Source: Pseudevernia furfuracea
Lineage: Eukaryota; Ascomycota; Lecanoromycetes; Lecanorales; Parmeliaceae
Reading direction: 5' to 3'
Assembly: GCA_022315425.1 (NCBI GenBank)
Contig: JAIUPT010000017.1
Location: 779,694-843,693 of the forward strand
DNA: 64,000 nt
How positions within the stretch are numbered: the first letter of the stretch is position 1; every line of letters starts with the position of its first letter. The notes beneath the pieces are model-generated. The model did not search any database, had not been told where the DNA came from, and was given only the letters and a program-made list of their open reading frames with translations. Made by a program: the position numbers and the translations under genes. Shown here one piece after another: positions 44,730 to 56,107 of this stretch.

Positions 44730-45720
44730 GAGAAGTCAAGGCCAAGATGGAATCGCAATGCAGAGCACTATCAATGACTGCAGTCTCAACATGGGGCGTC
44801 ACACTGAACAAAGCAAGACAAGTGTATAGCTCTGTCGTACGATCAGCGATGACATACGCAGCAGCAACGTGACACACATCACGAGATCTTCGAGATAGCA
44901 AGCGATCTCACGTCAAGACTCTAGAGACTATATAGAATGGATGTCTGCGAAGAGTAGTCGAGACATACAAAGTCATCAATAAGAGAGTCGTCGAAGCGGA
45001 GATAGGGATTTCCTCTCTTTAGATCACGATGAATTAAGCAGTACTTCGAAATCAAGCACTTAGAGACAGTTATCTCGTTACGAAGCTAGAAAATGCGAGG
45101 ATTCGAAGAAAGCTAAGAGAGAAACGAGATAAAAGACGAGCAGTTCTCCAGATCTTAGCAGAAGATAAAGAAGAGTGAGCTCTAAGAACGCTTCGACTCG
45201 AAAATTGAGACTTTCTATAGATATCTGACGAAGAAAGAATGTCAAGAAAGGCTAGAGACCTTGTTAAAGACTAATAGAAAGCAGTCTGAGAAGCAGTGTG
45301 AGCTCAGTATCAGACTGAGATCTCAGAAGAACGACGCAGCCTCGCACAAAGAGGAGATCTATGATCAAATAGAAGATCTCTTCATGAAGATCTAACAAAA
45401 GCAGAGAGCTTCGCTCTAACCCAGCTACGAATAAAGAAGATTAATCTAACACACTTTCTGCATATGTGTAGAATCTCTGAGATACTCTCTTTCGTATGCG
45501 AGTGTGACTGAAGAAAATAGAATGTTAGACACGTTCTTTTATTCTGTTCAAGGCTGGGAAGCGAGAGACAAACTCTTCTGAAGAAGACTGAGACAGCTGA
45601 TCTGAGAGAGATGTTGACAACCTCGCGAGAGGCAAAGGCCGCAGCGCGATGACTGATCTCGATTGACCTTTTAGAACAGTTCTCGCTGGCTAAGGAGCAG
45701 TTATATGGCAGGCAATAATA
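44730..45720 (+). mobile_element. Non-LTR retrotransposon (Tad1/I-like) ORF2 3' end, degraded
   Basis: The plus frame, through stops, reads the end of a fungal LINE ORF2. Segments are ALSMTAVSTWGVTLNKARQV, VRSAMTYAAAT, CLRRVVETYKVINKRVVEAE and later KAESFALTQLRIKKINLTHF. A zinc-knuckle-like CECD...NVRHVLLFC and the closing helix LLEQFSLAKEQ follow. Stops are TGA and TAG from CGA/CAG-type codons. It is less AT-rich than its flanks. Confidence 0.75.
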
Positions 45721-48700
45721 GAAGCAGCAACAAGTACTTCAAGAAGACACACGAATTCGTACGAACAGGCTAGGGAACGCAGTGTGATAGGAAGACTATG
45801 CGACAAGAAGATGCGATAAGAAAGAATAGCGAGAGTTTTTATCCTGTTTCGACTAGTCGGAGAAAGGTTTCTCTTGCAATATAGTCTAAGTAGTAGCCCG
45901 TAATTACTCTTCGTAGCTTGAGTAGACACGAGTATAAAATCAAATCAAAAGAATTTAATAACACTAGTAATTTTTTTTCGAGTAATAAGACTTAATCGTT
46001 TATGTTAAGACTCACTGTCTTTAGACGCTTTCGTTATCGAGTTCTATAAGACGTGAGATTTTATTTATAAAATTCTCACAAAAATTTGACGATCTATTTT
46101 ATATCTTACTTAAGCTTAATAATAACATTTTTATACGTCTTTATCTGTGTTACTAGATGCATATCGACCTTTAAAACTTTTTAACTCTATCTCAGCTTAT
46201 AATCTTTAGTCTCAAAGAGAGCGCGAATATATCGATCTAAAGAACATTATCTACGACTTATTCACACATATTTTTGATAGCTAATAAGAATATTATTATA
46301 AGAGCTATCTCATATGTGAAAGAATTAATTAACACTTAACTACTCTGTTGTCTATATAGAAGAAAAGTATTAATAGCTCGATTCTCGATTAATCTACTAA
46401 TTAATACTCGTATAAAAGAATTATATCTCTCGTCTAATTTAGTAACTAAGTCTAACTGAACTTTATTATAAAATAAAAAGCTCGCAATTCTTCTATACTT
46501 TCGAGTTATATTAAACAACTCTCGCTCTTTATTATTATCTGCTTAGAATTCTCTTAGTCTAAATATGAACGCAATATCGATAACTTCTTCTCAAACCTAC
46601 GTATTATAATAAGAGTCACGAGAAATTCTTCGAGATTATAAGCAAGATAATCGTCATTTTAATCGTCATTTTAATCGTACTCTCTCGTCACTTATACTAT
46701 CTATTTCTGAGTATGTTAAAGTTCGTTATAATATTCAGCACTTATCTCTCGTATCTGCTAAACGCGCTATCGAGAGTATAGACGCGAATTTTATATTTCA
46801 TAGTCTCGAAAGTATAAGAGATGATTAGAATAGATATATCGCGTTTTAGTTACATATTTCAGTCGCTATACGAATTTATGATCTCGATATATAACGATTA
46901 TCGTAAAATCGAGTTACGTGTAACTATATCGATTATTAGAGTATATAATTTGCATGCGCTCACCTCTACGTGAGTTAAGTCAATATCTTTCTTATTCTAT
47001 ACTTGTCTTAACTTTTTTAGTGACTCTTCACGCGCTTGAATAATGTATTTAGAGAAGATTAATAAGAGAATTAACAAGACTCGACGCAGATAAAAGTGGT
47101 CTTCGAATTGAATGCTTTATATTCTCTAATCGATCAACGACGTGAGTTCTTACTCAAAGATCTCAAGAACGAGCTCGAATTGAAGTTCGACGAGTCGATT
47201 TTCGAAAATATCATATAAGAATTCGCGAATGTCTACGAACTCAGCTTGTTTACCGTGATAGAATCAACGAAGTTATTTAATATTACGAGACAAATAATAA
47301 GATAACTCAATTATGATTGTGATGATGAAAGATGTTTATTATTCTATGTGCCCTGCGGACAGAAATGTGCGGAGCCAAGCCGCGCTAAGTCTAATTGAGT
47401 GGCGTGCCCTAAGGATGCCTTGACGTATCGTGACATGAATCGATGCTCACAAGTAGTGTCTTATCGAAGACGAGTGATCGATGACTAGCGACAGTCGAGA
47501 CTCTCGAAAGTCAACGAAGAATAGAATTTCGATCTGTTGTGAGAGATGAAAAGCACGCTCGTTCGAGATTCAATTTAAATTAAAGATCTTAATGAAGTAA
47601 AGAATAAAGATCTCGAACACAGTGCGAATATATGAAAATAATATCTCGTTGTTCTCTATCGTATAAATTGCACTTAGAAAGAAAAGAACGAAAGAAGTAT
47701 AAAAGATGTTATTATATTTGAAGTCTCACAGCTTTTGTTATAGACTTATTATACTCTTATCGAAATGATAAAGTAGAACTGCTGATCGAGAATCTATCAA
47801 AAGACAGTGTTAATAATCGACGACTCGATCTCGTCGTATCTTCGATCGAATACTACTTTAGATATTTAATATTATGATTCGTGAACCTAGCTAGAATCAT
47901 GTCTTATAGCTCGACTCTTTAAATCATTAAAGTGCGAGTATTAAAAAGTAGTATCTCTAGTCGTGTTCGCGTTTATCGCTTATAACTCGTCTAAAATGAA
48001 TCTTTCGAAAGTCGTTTTCTGCGAAATTATTATCAAGTCTAGTAAAAATTAAAAAGATTATAATATTAACTATTTATGATTCTATGAAGTTAGTTCTATT
48101 ATTTCTAGACGTCGAGTTAGAAACTACGATAGCTCTATTCGCTATTCGTTCGACTGCGTAATAACAGACTTCTTATATAAAGATCTTCTTAAGATAGACG
48201 TTGTTATTTATAAGTCAGCTATATATCTTTCTAATAGCGTGACAATGAATTATCTCTTAACGAAGCTCTCGACACAGATACTAGCGTACTCGATATAAGA
48301 ATAATCTCAAAATCTACTCTTGAACAGTCAGAGATCACCTCTATAGTCCTTCGCGAAAAACTTCGAGAGTTCTGAATGAGATACTTATCACTGTTGTTGA
48401 GCCTTCACACCTACGTAAACTCAAAACACAAGTTCAACGCGTCTTATCGAAGAGTTCGACGTCGAGCTCTTATTGTTATAATACGAGATGTTACTCGCTA
48501 AACACTTCTTCAAATCCGCATCTATCTTCTTCTTCGTCCCTCCTCAAGACGAGAATCTCGTCTCACGACGAGAGCATCGAGAATAGTCTTTTAACAAAAT
48601 CGTTACACACTCGAAGTCTGCAAATTGTTCATCAACGCTCTCGATAGCTCAGTCTTTATCTACCCTCTCTCGATCGACATCAAGAATGTCTCGAGATTTC

Positions 48701-49077
48701 GTCATATATGAGTTTTCAATTCGATATAATTAATATTTCTTATTATTTCAGTACATCTTTGCTCGTAACATTAAAAGCTTTCGTAACGTACGTTCTTCTA
48801 AAGAGAAGTCTCTTACAGATTTTATCACACTAAGGTTCTTAGCCCCGCCCCAGTCCCTATTTTAGAATAGATACGCAAATAATATAAGATGTAAGAAAAG
48901 CCCAGGGGATTTCTGAGACAGAAAAGTTCAATCAGTCTATACATTACATATCTAAACTTCAATAGAATTGAAGTCTAAGTGCTGAGACACGTTTTCTGAC
49001 GAGTCAATTCTTATATTCAATCTCAAGTCGAAGTCACCCTTATAGATCAATTATAATAAGCGCAAGACGAAGTGAAC
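45721..49077. repeat. AT-rich RIP block without readable genes
   Basis: Long, strongly mutated stretch. One GC-normal island (about 47318-47435) starts TGTGATGATG and ends CGTGACA like an LTR, but the flanks do not form a clean duplication. Sections near 46650-46950 and 48400-48720 have codon-like texture, but I cannot identify a family. Confidence 0.6.
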
Positions 49078-49329
49078 TTGACAAGCATTTATGTACATCA
49101 CTATACTCCTATACGTCGATGGTATTCAATGTCATGTTCACGACATCGCAATTCAACAAGCTATCATTGAACCTCAATTTTCTTGTGCCGCCAGTCGAGA
49201 AAGAAATTTGACTCCATGCACGGCTAAGGATCAATTCGAGCTAGGCCCCAATAGGCATAGCCGGTGTCATTGTCAGGTAGTGACAAAGGCCATGCATGGT
49301 GTCAAAGGGTATTCCTGGTGTTGAGAAGT

Positions 49330-49345
49330 AGGGTACGCTCGTAAC
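49330..49345 (-). mobile_element. LTR start sequence shared with the solo LTR at 23040
   Basis: On the minus strand from 49345, TGTTACGAGCGTACCC is identical to the first 16 bases of the solo LTR at 23040; CCCTTTGACAC follows in both after a gap. The right end of this LTR copy is not clear. It interrupts the minus-strand gene next to it. Confidence 0.6.
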
Positions 49346-49790
49346 ATCCCAGAGCTTCTCTTGCTTCCTCGAGCTCTTTGAAAGCTGCAGTGTACTTCCT
49401 TCCATGTGCACATGTCCGTCGCCGTAAACGTCCGTTCTTTTTCAAGAGGTCATTCACGTCTAGAGGGTAGCTGAGACAGTCTCTTTCGTCGAAGTAATCC
49501 TCATCAATGATATCGAGAAAAAGCTTTTCCTTGATTCAGTTATCTCAGATATTTGAATTCTACCTCAGAATCCACAGCAGCTGGGCGGCTGTTCCTTGCG
49601 AAAAAGCCTAAAGAAGAGAGGACTCAGCCTCGGGGGTTATAAGACCTTACCCCGCGCCAAGCCCTTCGCTGGTAAGGCTGCAAGGCTTGCCACAATCGGA
49701 AGGAAGTCGTAACCGATTAGATGGAGTGAAATAGTAGCCACAAAAACAAGCAAACAACTCGAAACTTGGCCAACAGCCTTTTAAATCTTG
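49346..49790 (-). pseudogene. Unknown membrane-anchored protein, 3' end cut by an LTR
   Basis: Three exons join in phase. The first (about 49790-49650) encodes a hydrophobic span (LVFVATISLHLIGYDFLPIV) and ends GLARG. The second (49606-49563 region) gives FFARNSRPAAVDSE. The third gives EKLFLDIIDEDYFDERDCLS, LLKKNGRLRRRTCAHGRK and FKELEEAREALG. Introns begin GTAAGG and GTAGAA and end TTTAG and TCAAG. Coding resemblance stops at 49346, exactly where the LTR sequence begins, so the C-terminus has been replaced. An in-frame TAA lies at the 5' side (about 49783). I do not recognise the family. Confidence 0.45.
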
Positions 49791-49970
49791 GCACTAGAAT
49801 AATTCGTAGTTGTTGATGAATTTTCATGCAAGCCACTAGTGATTGAAGAGAGAACGCACTTCTGGCGTGACAGGTATCTCTGAAAATCTGCATTTGCATG
49901 CAAGCGTACAGGCGAAGACGCGCTGAACGTGTCTTGTTCCGGTTTTCAAGACCGCCTGTATCCGCCTTCT

Positions 49971-50735
49971 TTACGCCCGACCTTCCGCAACGTGCACGAC
50001 GACATCCACCACCTCCTTTGTCATAGTGAGATTCGGACAGTGGCCCGTAGCAAGCTCGACCGTATGCACAACCTGCCCCTCTGCCCGCATATGCTCCACC
50101 ATAGACTTCTGGTAATCTAACGGCACCGTCATATCCTGGCTCGTATAGATGTACGTCACCGGAATCTCTCTCCACGCACAGTGTGATACTTCTTGGTACA
50201 TGGATTTACCGTTCCAGCGCACTAGCGACGACACATAAGTCTCTACCTCGGCGTCATCGATGCCGGGGCCGACGAGCAAGTTCTTCGGGTCACGGTCCAC
50301 ACAGCTATCGGCGTCGGCGAAGTCGAAAGCCAGCGGCAGAAGGTGTTCGTGGCCGAATTCTTTGACCTTGCCGACCATGGAACCGCCCTCGGGCAGGGCG
50401 AATGCGCACATGTAGATGAGGTGGGCCACGCCACCGTGGGTGCGGTTGTTCAGGCCCAGACCATAGAGCGCGTTGGTGCCAACTTGGCCGCCATAGGAGT
50501 GCATAATAGCGATAACGGTGCGGCCAGCGTCTACGAGACTCTCCACATACCCGCGAATTAATGCCGTATCGTCGGCCAGGCCCGCATTGGGAGAGCGTGT
50601 CTCATTCACGGAGGGAAGACGAGGAAAGTGGACTTCGTAACCGGCGGACCGCAGGGAGCTCGTAAACTTAGAGTAAGTGCTCGGTATATGTCAGCCGCCG
50701 TGGATAAAGACAATAGTAGGCTTGGTAGCGGCCAT
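49971..50735 (-). pseudogene. Alpha/beta-hydrolase, one premature stop
   Basis: ATG at 50735 starts a 255-codon frame that ends normally at 49971. It reads TKPTIVFIHGG, YSKFTSSLRSAGYEVHFPRL, the nucleophile region IAIMHSYGGQVG, the lid GGSMVGKVKEFGHEHLLPLA, the acid loop TSQDMTVPLDYQ and the His region ELATGHCPNL. This is a complete small fungal hydrolase of the AB_hydrolase-6 kind. Codon 15 is TGA (50691-50693) where the family has Trp after HGG; it needs only G-to-A at the third base. That change is in a CpC context on the other strand, not CpA, so it does not look like RIP. No alternative start rescues the catalytic part. It may be a recent loss or a polymorphism. Confidence 0.8.
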
Positions 50736-52071
50736 TGTTGCGGTGTTAGATTTGTAGATATAATTGACAACAGGTACGATTGAGGGTGTTTTTGGATATC
50801 AATAAGAGAGAGAGAGAAAGGAGAGAGGAAGAGGATTTACCAGGACGGAAAGAGGGACGTGACGGATTTATCTTTAGATCCGAACCAGCTTCGGCGGTGG
50901 TGTTCTGACGTAATCAATACCAAAGCGTGGTAGGAACCGTAGGGGTAAAAAAGGACTCTTGTATGTATATGGGGCAATTGAGTTTCTTAAGTGAACCTAG
51001 TAATGTACTCGTACTTGTGCAAAGTGGGCAGCAAAAGTTACTGTACAGCTAACGCTCTTGAAGACCACTCTCCGAAGCCCGGAGTATTGTTACATACAGC
51101 CGAGATCATATTTCACCTCGTAATGAGATCTATAGACACTTCGACAGCAGCCTCACGCTGTCTGCGTTGCGCATACGTGGCAACAGGCCGTGTTCACTAT
51201 CCTCGTACACTTGATGAATATGCTTCTGTGCAGCATTTCAGCACTCACATTCCGGAGAAAGAAGTGCGCACGGTGTCTTTGAAGTGAACACACAATGGCG
51301 GCAACGAATTCCACCTGAGCGAATTTCTTTCCTGGGATTAAGGCCCGTTTGACCAAGGGATGTATGAGCCCTTGAGAAAGAGAGATTCACTTTGAAGTTC
51401 GGGTTCAATTGAAGAAGTATGACTATTGTTATTCAGACGTGCAGAGGATATCCATCGAGATGGCCGCCAGGTGAGGGGATCCGGATTCCTTCATGCAATA
51501 CTCAACTTGTCATTTCGGTGACATGATGAAGAACTGGACTTTCATTGGGTGGACTTGGAAGTGGAGTGTGCGGATCTCGGCTGCGCTTGCCTTAGTCAGC
51601 ATCGGCTTGGCAAGCGGCTCGCTTCGAGCTTAAAATATATGCGCGAAACGATATACGCGACCACTATTATAGCGAAACGTTCCAATCCAGGCCGAGCAAA
51701 CTTCGTCCCACTTCCAGATCAAGCCACTGACTCGACAACAGTAGAAAATGAATAGAGTGCTTTCCCTGTCGTCACGGATGACCAGGTAGTGTGCTGTCGA
51801 TACGTCGCATAGATTGAAAGTACTTGCGGCGGAGATCCCTTGTTTCGCGGCTGCTGAGGTAGTACTAGGTTTCAATATGTAGCCCTGACGGGAGCTCATT
51901 TCTGCGTGCTATATAAGCCAGGCAGGCCGCAGTTCCAGAAGGTATCTGAAAAAGACCATAAGTGTTATTGACTGCCCGGTTCTGCTCGAGCTCATCCCAG
52001 TATCCTCTTTTTGCCAATTTCCAGCGATTGCCTTTGAACAAACCTGTCAGACATCCAATTCTCAATTCAAA
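50736..52071. other. Intergenic, with promoter of the secreted 12-Cys gene
   Basis: No supported gene; several short ORFs lack ATG or family resemblance. A GA-rich run lies at 50805-50830. A TATA-like CTATATAAGC at 51908-51917 stands about 160 bp upstream of the next start codon. Confidence 0.4.
51909..51917 (+). promoter_or_regulatory. TATA-like element of the 12-Cys gene
   Basis: TATATAAGC lies about 155-160 bp before ATG 52072 in otherwise GC-normal DNA. A transcription start 30-60 bp downstream would leave a ~100-nt leader. Inferred from sequence only. Confidence 0.4.
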
Positions 52072-52604
52072 ATGAAGTCCTCGACGTCCATTGCTGCACT
52101 TGCCCTTGCCATTAGCACTCTGGTCCGATCTGTACCCGCTACACCCCTCCACGCCCGTCAGGCCTCATACGTAAGTCAAATATCCCCATAAACAATCCCT
52201 ATCACGACCCGAGAACATGGCAGAGCGTGAATTGCCCAGACATCCCCGTCAGCATACCCGAGAGCGGAACAAACACTCTTCAAGGCTGGTGCACGAGCAT
52301 AGCCGTCAACCTTATCTGCAATGGCCCAGGGGCACCGGTCCCCAAATTCAATTATGACTACGATGAAATTAGGTGCAATCCGTGCACCTGTCAAGTAGCA
52401 GGAGCAGCAGCAGCTCCCGTACAACCCACCTGCACAGGCTCAGTGCCGGTGAATCCGTATTTGGCCAACCCCCCAACGCCGCTTATGCTCCAGGATTGGT
52501 GTTTGACGCCTGGAGTCAACACGGTCTGTAATCCTGAACTTTCAGTGCTTGGGGATGATACGCACAATATTTGCATGGGCGGTTGCACATGTCCGGCACC
52601 ATGA
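52072..52604 (+). CDS. Small secreted cysteine-rich protein (159 aa, two 6-Cys modules)
   Basis: Exons are 52072-52170 and 52224-52604; the intron 52171-52223 is GTAAGT to GCAG, phase 0. The signal peptide is KSSTSIAALALAISTLVRSV, followed by a short pro-like segment with HARQ. The mature part has 12 cysteines in two tandem modules with the same pattern C-(~18)-WC-(7-8)-C-(14-18)-C-x(2-3)-C-x-C (ends CNPCTC and CMGGCTC). They are linked by an Ala/Pro stretch (AGAAAAPVQP). The even cysteine number fits six disulfides. There is no catalytic motif and no GPI site. Such proteins in AT-rich fungal compartments are often effector-like or wall-associated, but no function can be read here. A TATA-like element lies upstream. 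Confidence 0.82.
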
Positions 52605-53490
52605 GCTGGAGCATTCTTGAGGGTTGGTCGTCCCTTGGGTATAGATTAAGAGATAGTCGTTATCGAGCGGTCGAAACCACTGCGTGGGGGGAAACGGAGA
52701 GGCTCTCTGATCTTTTTGGGCATGCCTACAGAGGTGTAGCGCGCTGCCGTGACTATTTGGAAGTAGGTCTAGCAATTGTGATCCACCTAATTCATGACAA
52801 AGCATTGGCATCACATATTTCAAGAGAGCCACTGCTCGATGTTTTCCGATATATACGACCTTATCAGCCCAACCCCTTATTATGATATTAATCGTGATCC
52901 CACTTGGTCGCTTCGCTTCTAGAAGGCGGCGGTCACCCCAGACCTGGTAGGGGATAATCTCGGAGTACACCGTCTTATCTGTGATCTCTACAACTTTGTT
53001 TGAGGAGTAAACATATTGACTTAGATATTGAGAACTTGCATTTCGTGATTTAGTAAAGTAAGTTATCAACTGTCTGCTCGCATTTTCATTTTGAGGTTTA
53101 CGGAGATCTGAGTGACTCAGTTACTCCCTATAATATCCGTATCCCTTTGTCTTCAGGTATTGTAGGCTTACTAAGCCGTTTGCTAAGGACTTAGGGGCAA
53201 ATAAATGCTAGTAAATGGCATGACTGAGGAGTAAGGGTATCAAAATGGCGTCTGATGTGTTGCTCTAAGTGGAAGGAGTGGGGATTATTGATGAGGAGAC
53301 GTCCTTCGCTGAAGGAGCATCTGAGAAGAAAGGTTTGAACAGTGTTGCTTAGCGTGGCATGTTGGAACCTCGACATCACATGTGCTAAAGTTTTAGAAGC
53401 TAAGAAAATGAAAGGACTCAAGTCGTTTCGTCGTCATCATCGTGTTATTCCACCCCGGCCTATTTCTTTCCCAAATCAAAGCAGCCCAGC
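52605..53490. other. Intergenic, nothing identified
   Basis: A long minus ORF (53069-52542) overlaps the secreted gene and has no ATG or family resemblance. No gene is supported. Confidence 0.4.
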
Positions 53491-55348
53491 TCAGTCTTCC
53501 CCATAAAGTGTCGTGTATTTCCCCAGCAACTCCACAACCACCTGGTCCTCATCCACACTTTCCATCGGCTCTTCTTCTTCATTCTCTTTAACCTCTTTGG
53601 CCTCTTTGAGTTGTAGTTCTTCTTTGTGCTGCTCTCGCGCTTCTTCTTCCTTTTCTGGATCATAGAAGTGACGTGGGTCGACGTTCCGGTAACCACCCTT
53701 TCGGATTTTGGGTCTGCTATCTTCATCGCTGTAATCATGGTCATAGTAGTTGGGATTGGGTGGGGGGAGTGGCCCAGGTGAGTGGCCCCGGTAAGCAGGG
53801 TAAGGGTAAGAGACAGTCCCTCGTCTCCTCGAAGCTCGAATGCTATCTCGTGCTGGTGGGTTCTGGCTTCGCACCTGCTAAATAATGACTTGTAGCCCAG
53901 GAACGCCCTGAAAGACCATATCTCTGAGCGATATGTTCGTCTTAGTCCTTTTCAATGCTATGAGCTGTGGCCAAGGCTCATCTAAAGAGTTATTATGTCG
54001 TGAGATGTGAGCGTCAATATAATAGAGTTCGTCAGGATGCAAAGTCTCCAGCATTTCTAGGACTGGTGGTAAATTTTCCTGCTCATACTTGGCCAGCTGC
54101 TTGCGAATCTCTGACTGCTGCATATTGATGTCTCGGACAGTCCAATTAAGCTCAATCGTTCGAGGAGAATCCGAGATTTCGGGCTTAAGAAGGAACATTT
54201 GGAGCTCTGCATTATCACTTTTGGCTGTAGCCTTAGAAGAACTCGCAGTCGCCTTGATCTGAGACGGCGACTGGCCAGATGGTAACTGGTGTGTGTGTTC
54301 ATTCTCTTCATTGCTTGCAGAAGTGGAAGGGCGGTCGGGAGTCTGTTCAAGGGGGATTTTGGTGCCATCGGTGCTTTTTGAATCAGATACATGGTGACGT
54401 AATTGTTGAATCGTATCAATCTGAGTGGTGTGAGAGGAACCGATATTTGCGAGAGATACAGATGGACTATCGGCCGAACCAAGATTCTTTGGAGTGTCAG
54501 CATGGGCGTCTACCTTGGGGTATTCATTCTGATTTTGTGGCATTTGTGCCTTTCCGAAAGATCGAGAAGTCCTTGTGCGAAGATTGATATATGGAGGAAT
54601 GGCCGACTTGTCTTCCCCAGATGGAACGGAAGTGACACTCCGACTCTTAACGCTTGAACTCGACCAGCCGGCTTCTTCAGGACTTCGAAGATCCATAGAA
54701 TGGACTTTCTCCCGACGTCCAAGATTTTGCTGCTGCTGGAGTAATGCCCTGACTGCGTGATAGGTACTTTGCTGTTCACTTATGCTCCTCGAAGAAGCTG
54801 ACGAGTTCCTGCAAGACATAGCTCAGCTTCTATTTGCCTTAGAGGGAGCAAATCCTACAGATCAGCCATTTTTTTGCTCAGTGCCAAAGTCGCGATTTGT
54901 AACATCAACATCAAAGTGCCCTTTGATTCTCTCAGGTCTGTCCTGAGGATAGCGATACCGGGCTGCAGAAACGGCCACTTTGCCTTTTTCATCCTCGATA
55001 ACTTGATACTACTCTTATTCAGCCTCTTAGAACCTTCAATCTGCTCACTTGCTCTTTTGGCTTTTTCATCACCTTCTGAAAGATTCTCTCGCACATAGTC
55101 GCGGAAATTCTTGTAGTCTTCAGCCCGGCTTGGTTAAAGATACTGATGCCATCACCTGAGATGTTTGGGGTCATCAACTCACTCAATTGACGGAGCACGT
55201 CTGATGTGAGAGACACATCGTAGCTCATCGAAGTTACTTGATCCGATGCCGTACTAATCTGGGTCGCTAGCGTGGCCAGCTTGATGAACACTTGAACGCC
55301 TGCAGTGGCGATCCCAACGATCGAAGCAGCGACACTCAGGCCGTCCAT
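53491..55348 (-). pseudogene. PigL_N/HeLo-like N-terminal-domain protein, two lesions
   Basis: ATG at 55348 opens the fungal N-terminal domain seen in PigL_N (PF17111-type) and STAND-associated proteins: MDGLSVAASIVGIATAGVQV, FIKLATLATQISTASDQV, CERIFQ, then KWPFLQPGIAILRTDLRES and LQIATLALSKKMADL. An intron (54809-54858, GTAGGA to GCAG) leads into a Ser/Gln-rich linker. A helical part follows (MQQSEIRKQLAKYEQENLPP, ELYYIDAHISRHN), then a Pro/Tyr and Glu-rich tail ending LLGKYTTLYGED. Lesions: a one-base deletion near 55078 (frame switches in the middle of the first domain) and TAG at 53878-53880 fitting CAG-to-TAG. Everything else is open, so loss is recent or strain-specific. It is divergent to the NACHT-ankyrin gene 760 bp away. 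Confidence 0.75.
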
Positions 55349-56107
55349 TGTCAATTCTTCACAGGGTTGGCAGAATGAAAGCTGCGATGGTGAGAATGCT
55401 TGAAGTGATATGAATCCAGATTGGCAGCCTTCGTTGCTTGCCAAGGATTTTCTTTTCGTGCATCCTTAGACAGGGGGCATTGCAGGGGAGTTTCGGCCCC
55501 TATGCTGCAATGTCCCGGGGCTCCCAAGTGAGTGCACACAGATCATTGGATGGCTGGGCGATTGCATTGGATGGCCGGCTTTGATTTGATCTCATCTGTT
55601 CTACGGTTCCCCCCGAGACCTCTGAGTCTTGTCAGCGGTAGGGATACTCGTTTTTGGGCAAAAACGTGCAGTGCAAATTTCAGAGCATCTTGAGAGTTTC
55701 TATTTTTTTTAAAGCACCTCAGATTTATCGGCCTTTGATCAAAGGTCGAACTCAGGGGCAGATTGCAGGCTAGCCCCACAAGGCATCGCGCACCCGTCGT
55801 GCCCCGAGACCTGACTCTCGCCTGTCAGCCTACTTTCTTCTTCCAATTTCTTCCCTGCATATGCAAAAAGCGTAGAAGCTCCGTATTGTCTGCAAGCTTA
55901 CGGTGCAAATCCCGGTAGAACCGAGTACGCAGTAGAACGGAATAATTCCGGCTCAACCCCCCGCAATCCTGCCCTCAGCATTTCCACCCACTCATTTCAA
56001 TCACCTGGCTACCTCTGCTTGCTCAATTCGACTCCAGTATCACTGCCATATCTGCAAGGCAGTGCTGAGTAGAAAGAAGATTATTACCTGGGCCACTATA
56101 TCTCACT
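55349..56107. promoter_or_regulatory. Shared intergenic region of the divergent PigL_N / NACHT-ankyrin pair
   Basis: Ordinary composition, with pyrimidine tracts next to both starts (for example TTTCTTCTTCCAATTTCTTC at 55839-55858). No specific site is recognised. Its role as a bidirectional promoter is inferred from layout only. Confidence 0.4.

Noticed and set aside
47318..47435. GC-normal island resembling a solo LTR
   Set aside because: TGTG...GACA ends are present but the flanks (ATGAT versus TGAAT) are not a clean duplication, so it is not listed as an LTR.
49091..49324. 77-residue plus ORF with several Cys
   Set aside because: It lies antisense to the LTR/gene junction and has no signal peptide or homologous pattern.
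52542..53069. 175-residue minus ORF
   Set aside because: No ATG, overlaps the 3' exon of the secreted 12-Cys gene in antisense, and no family pattern.
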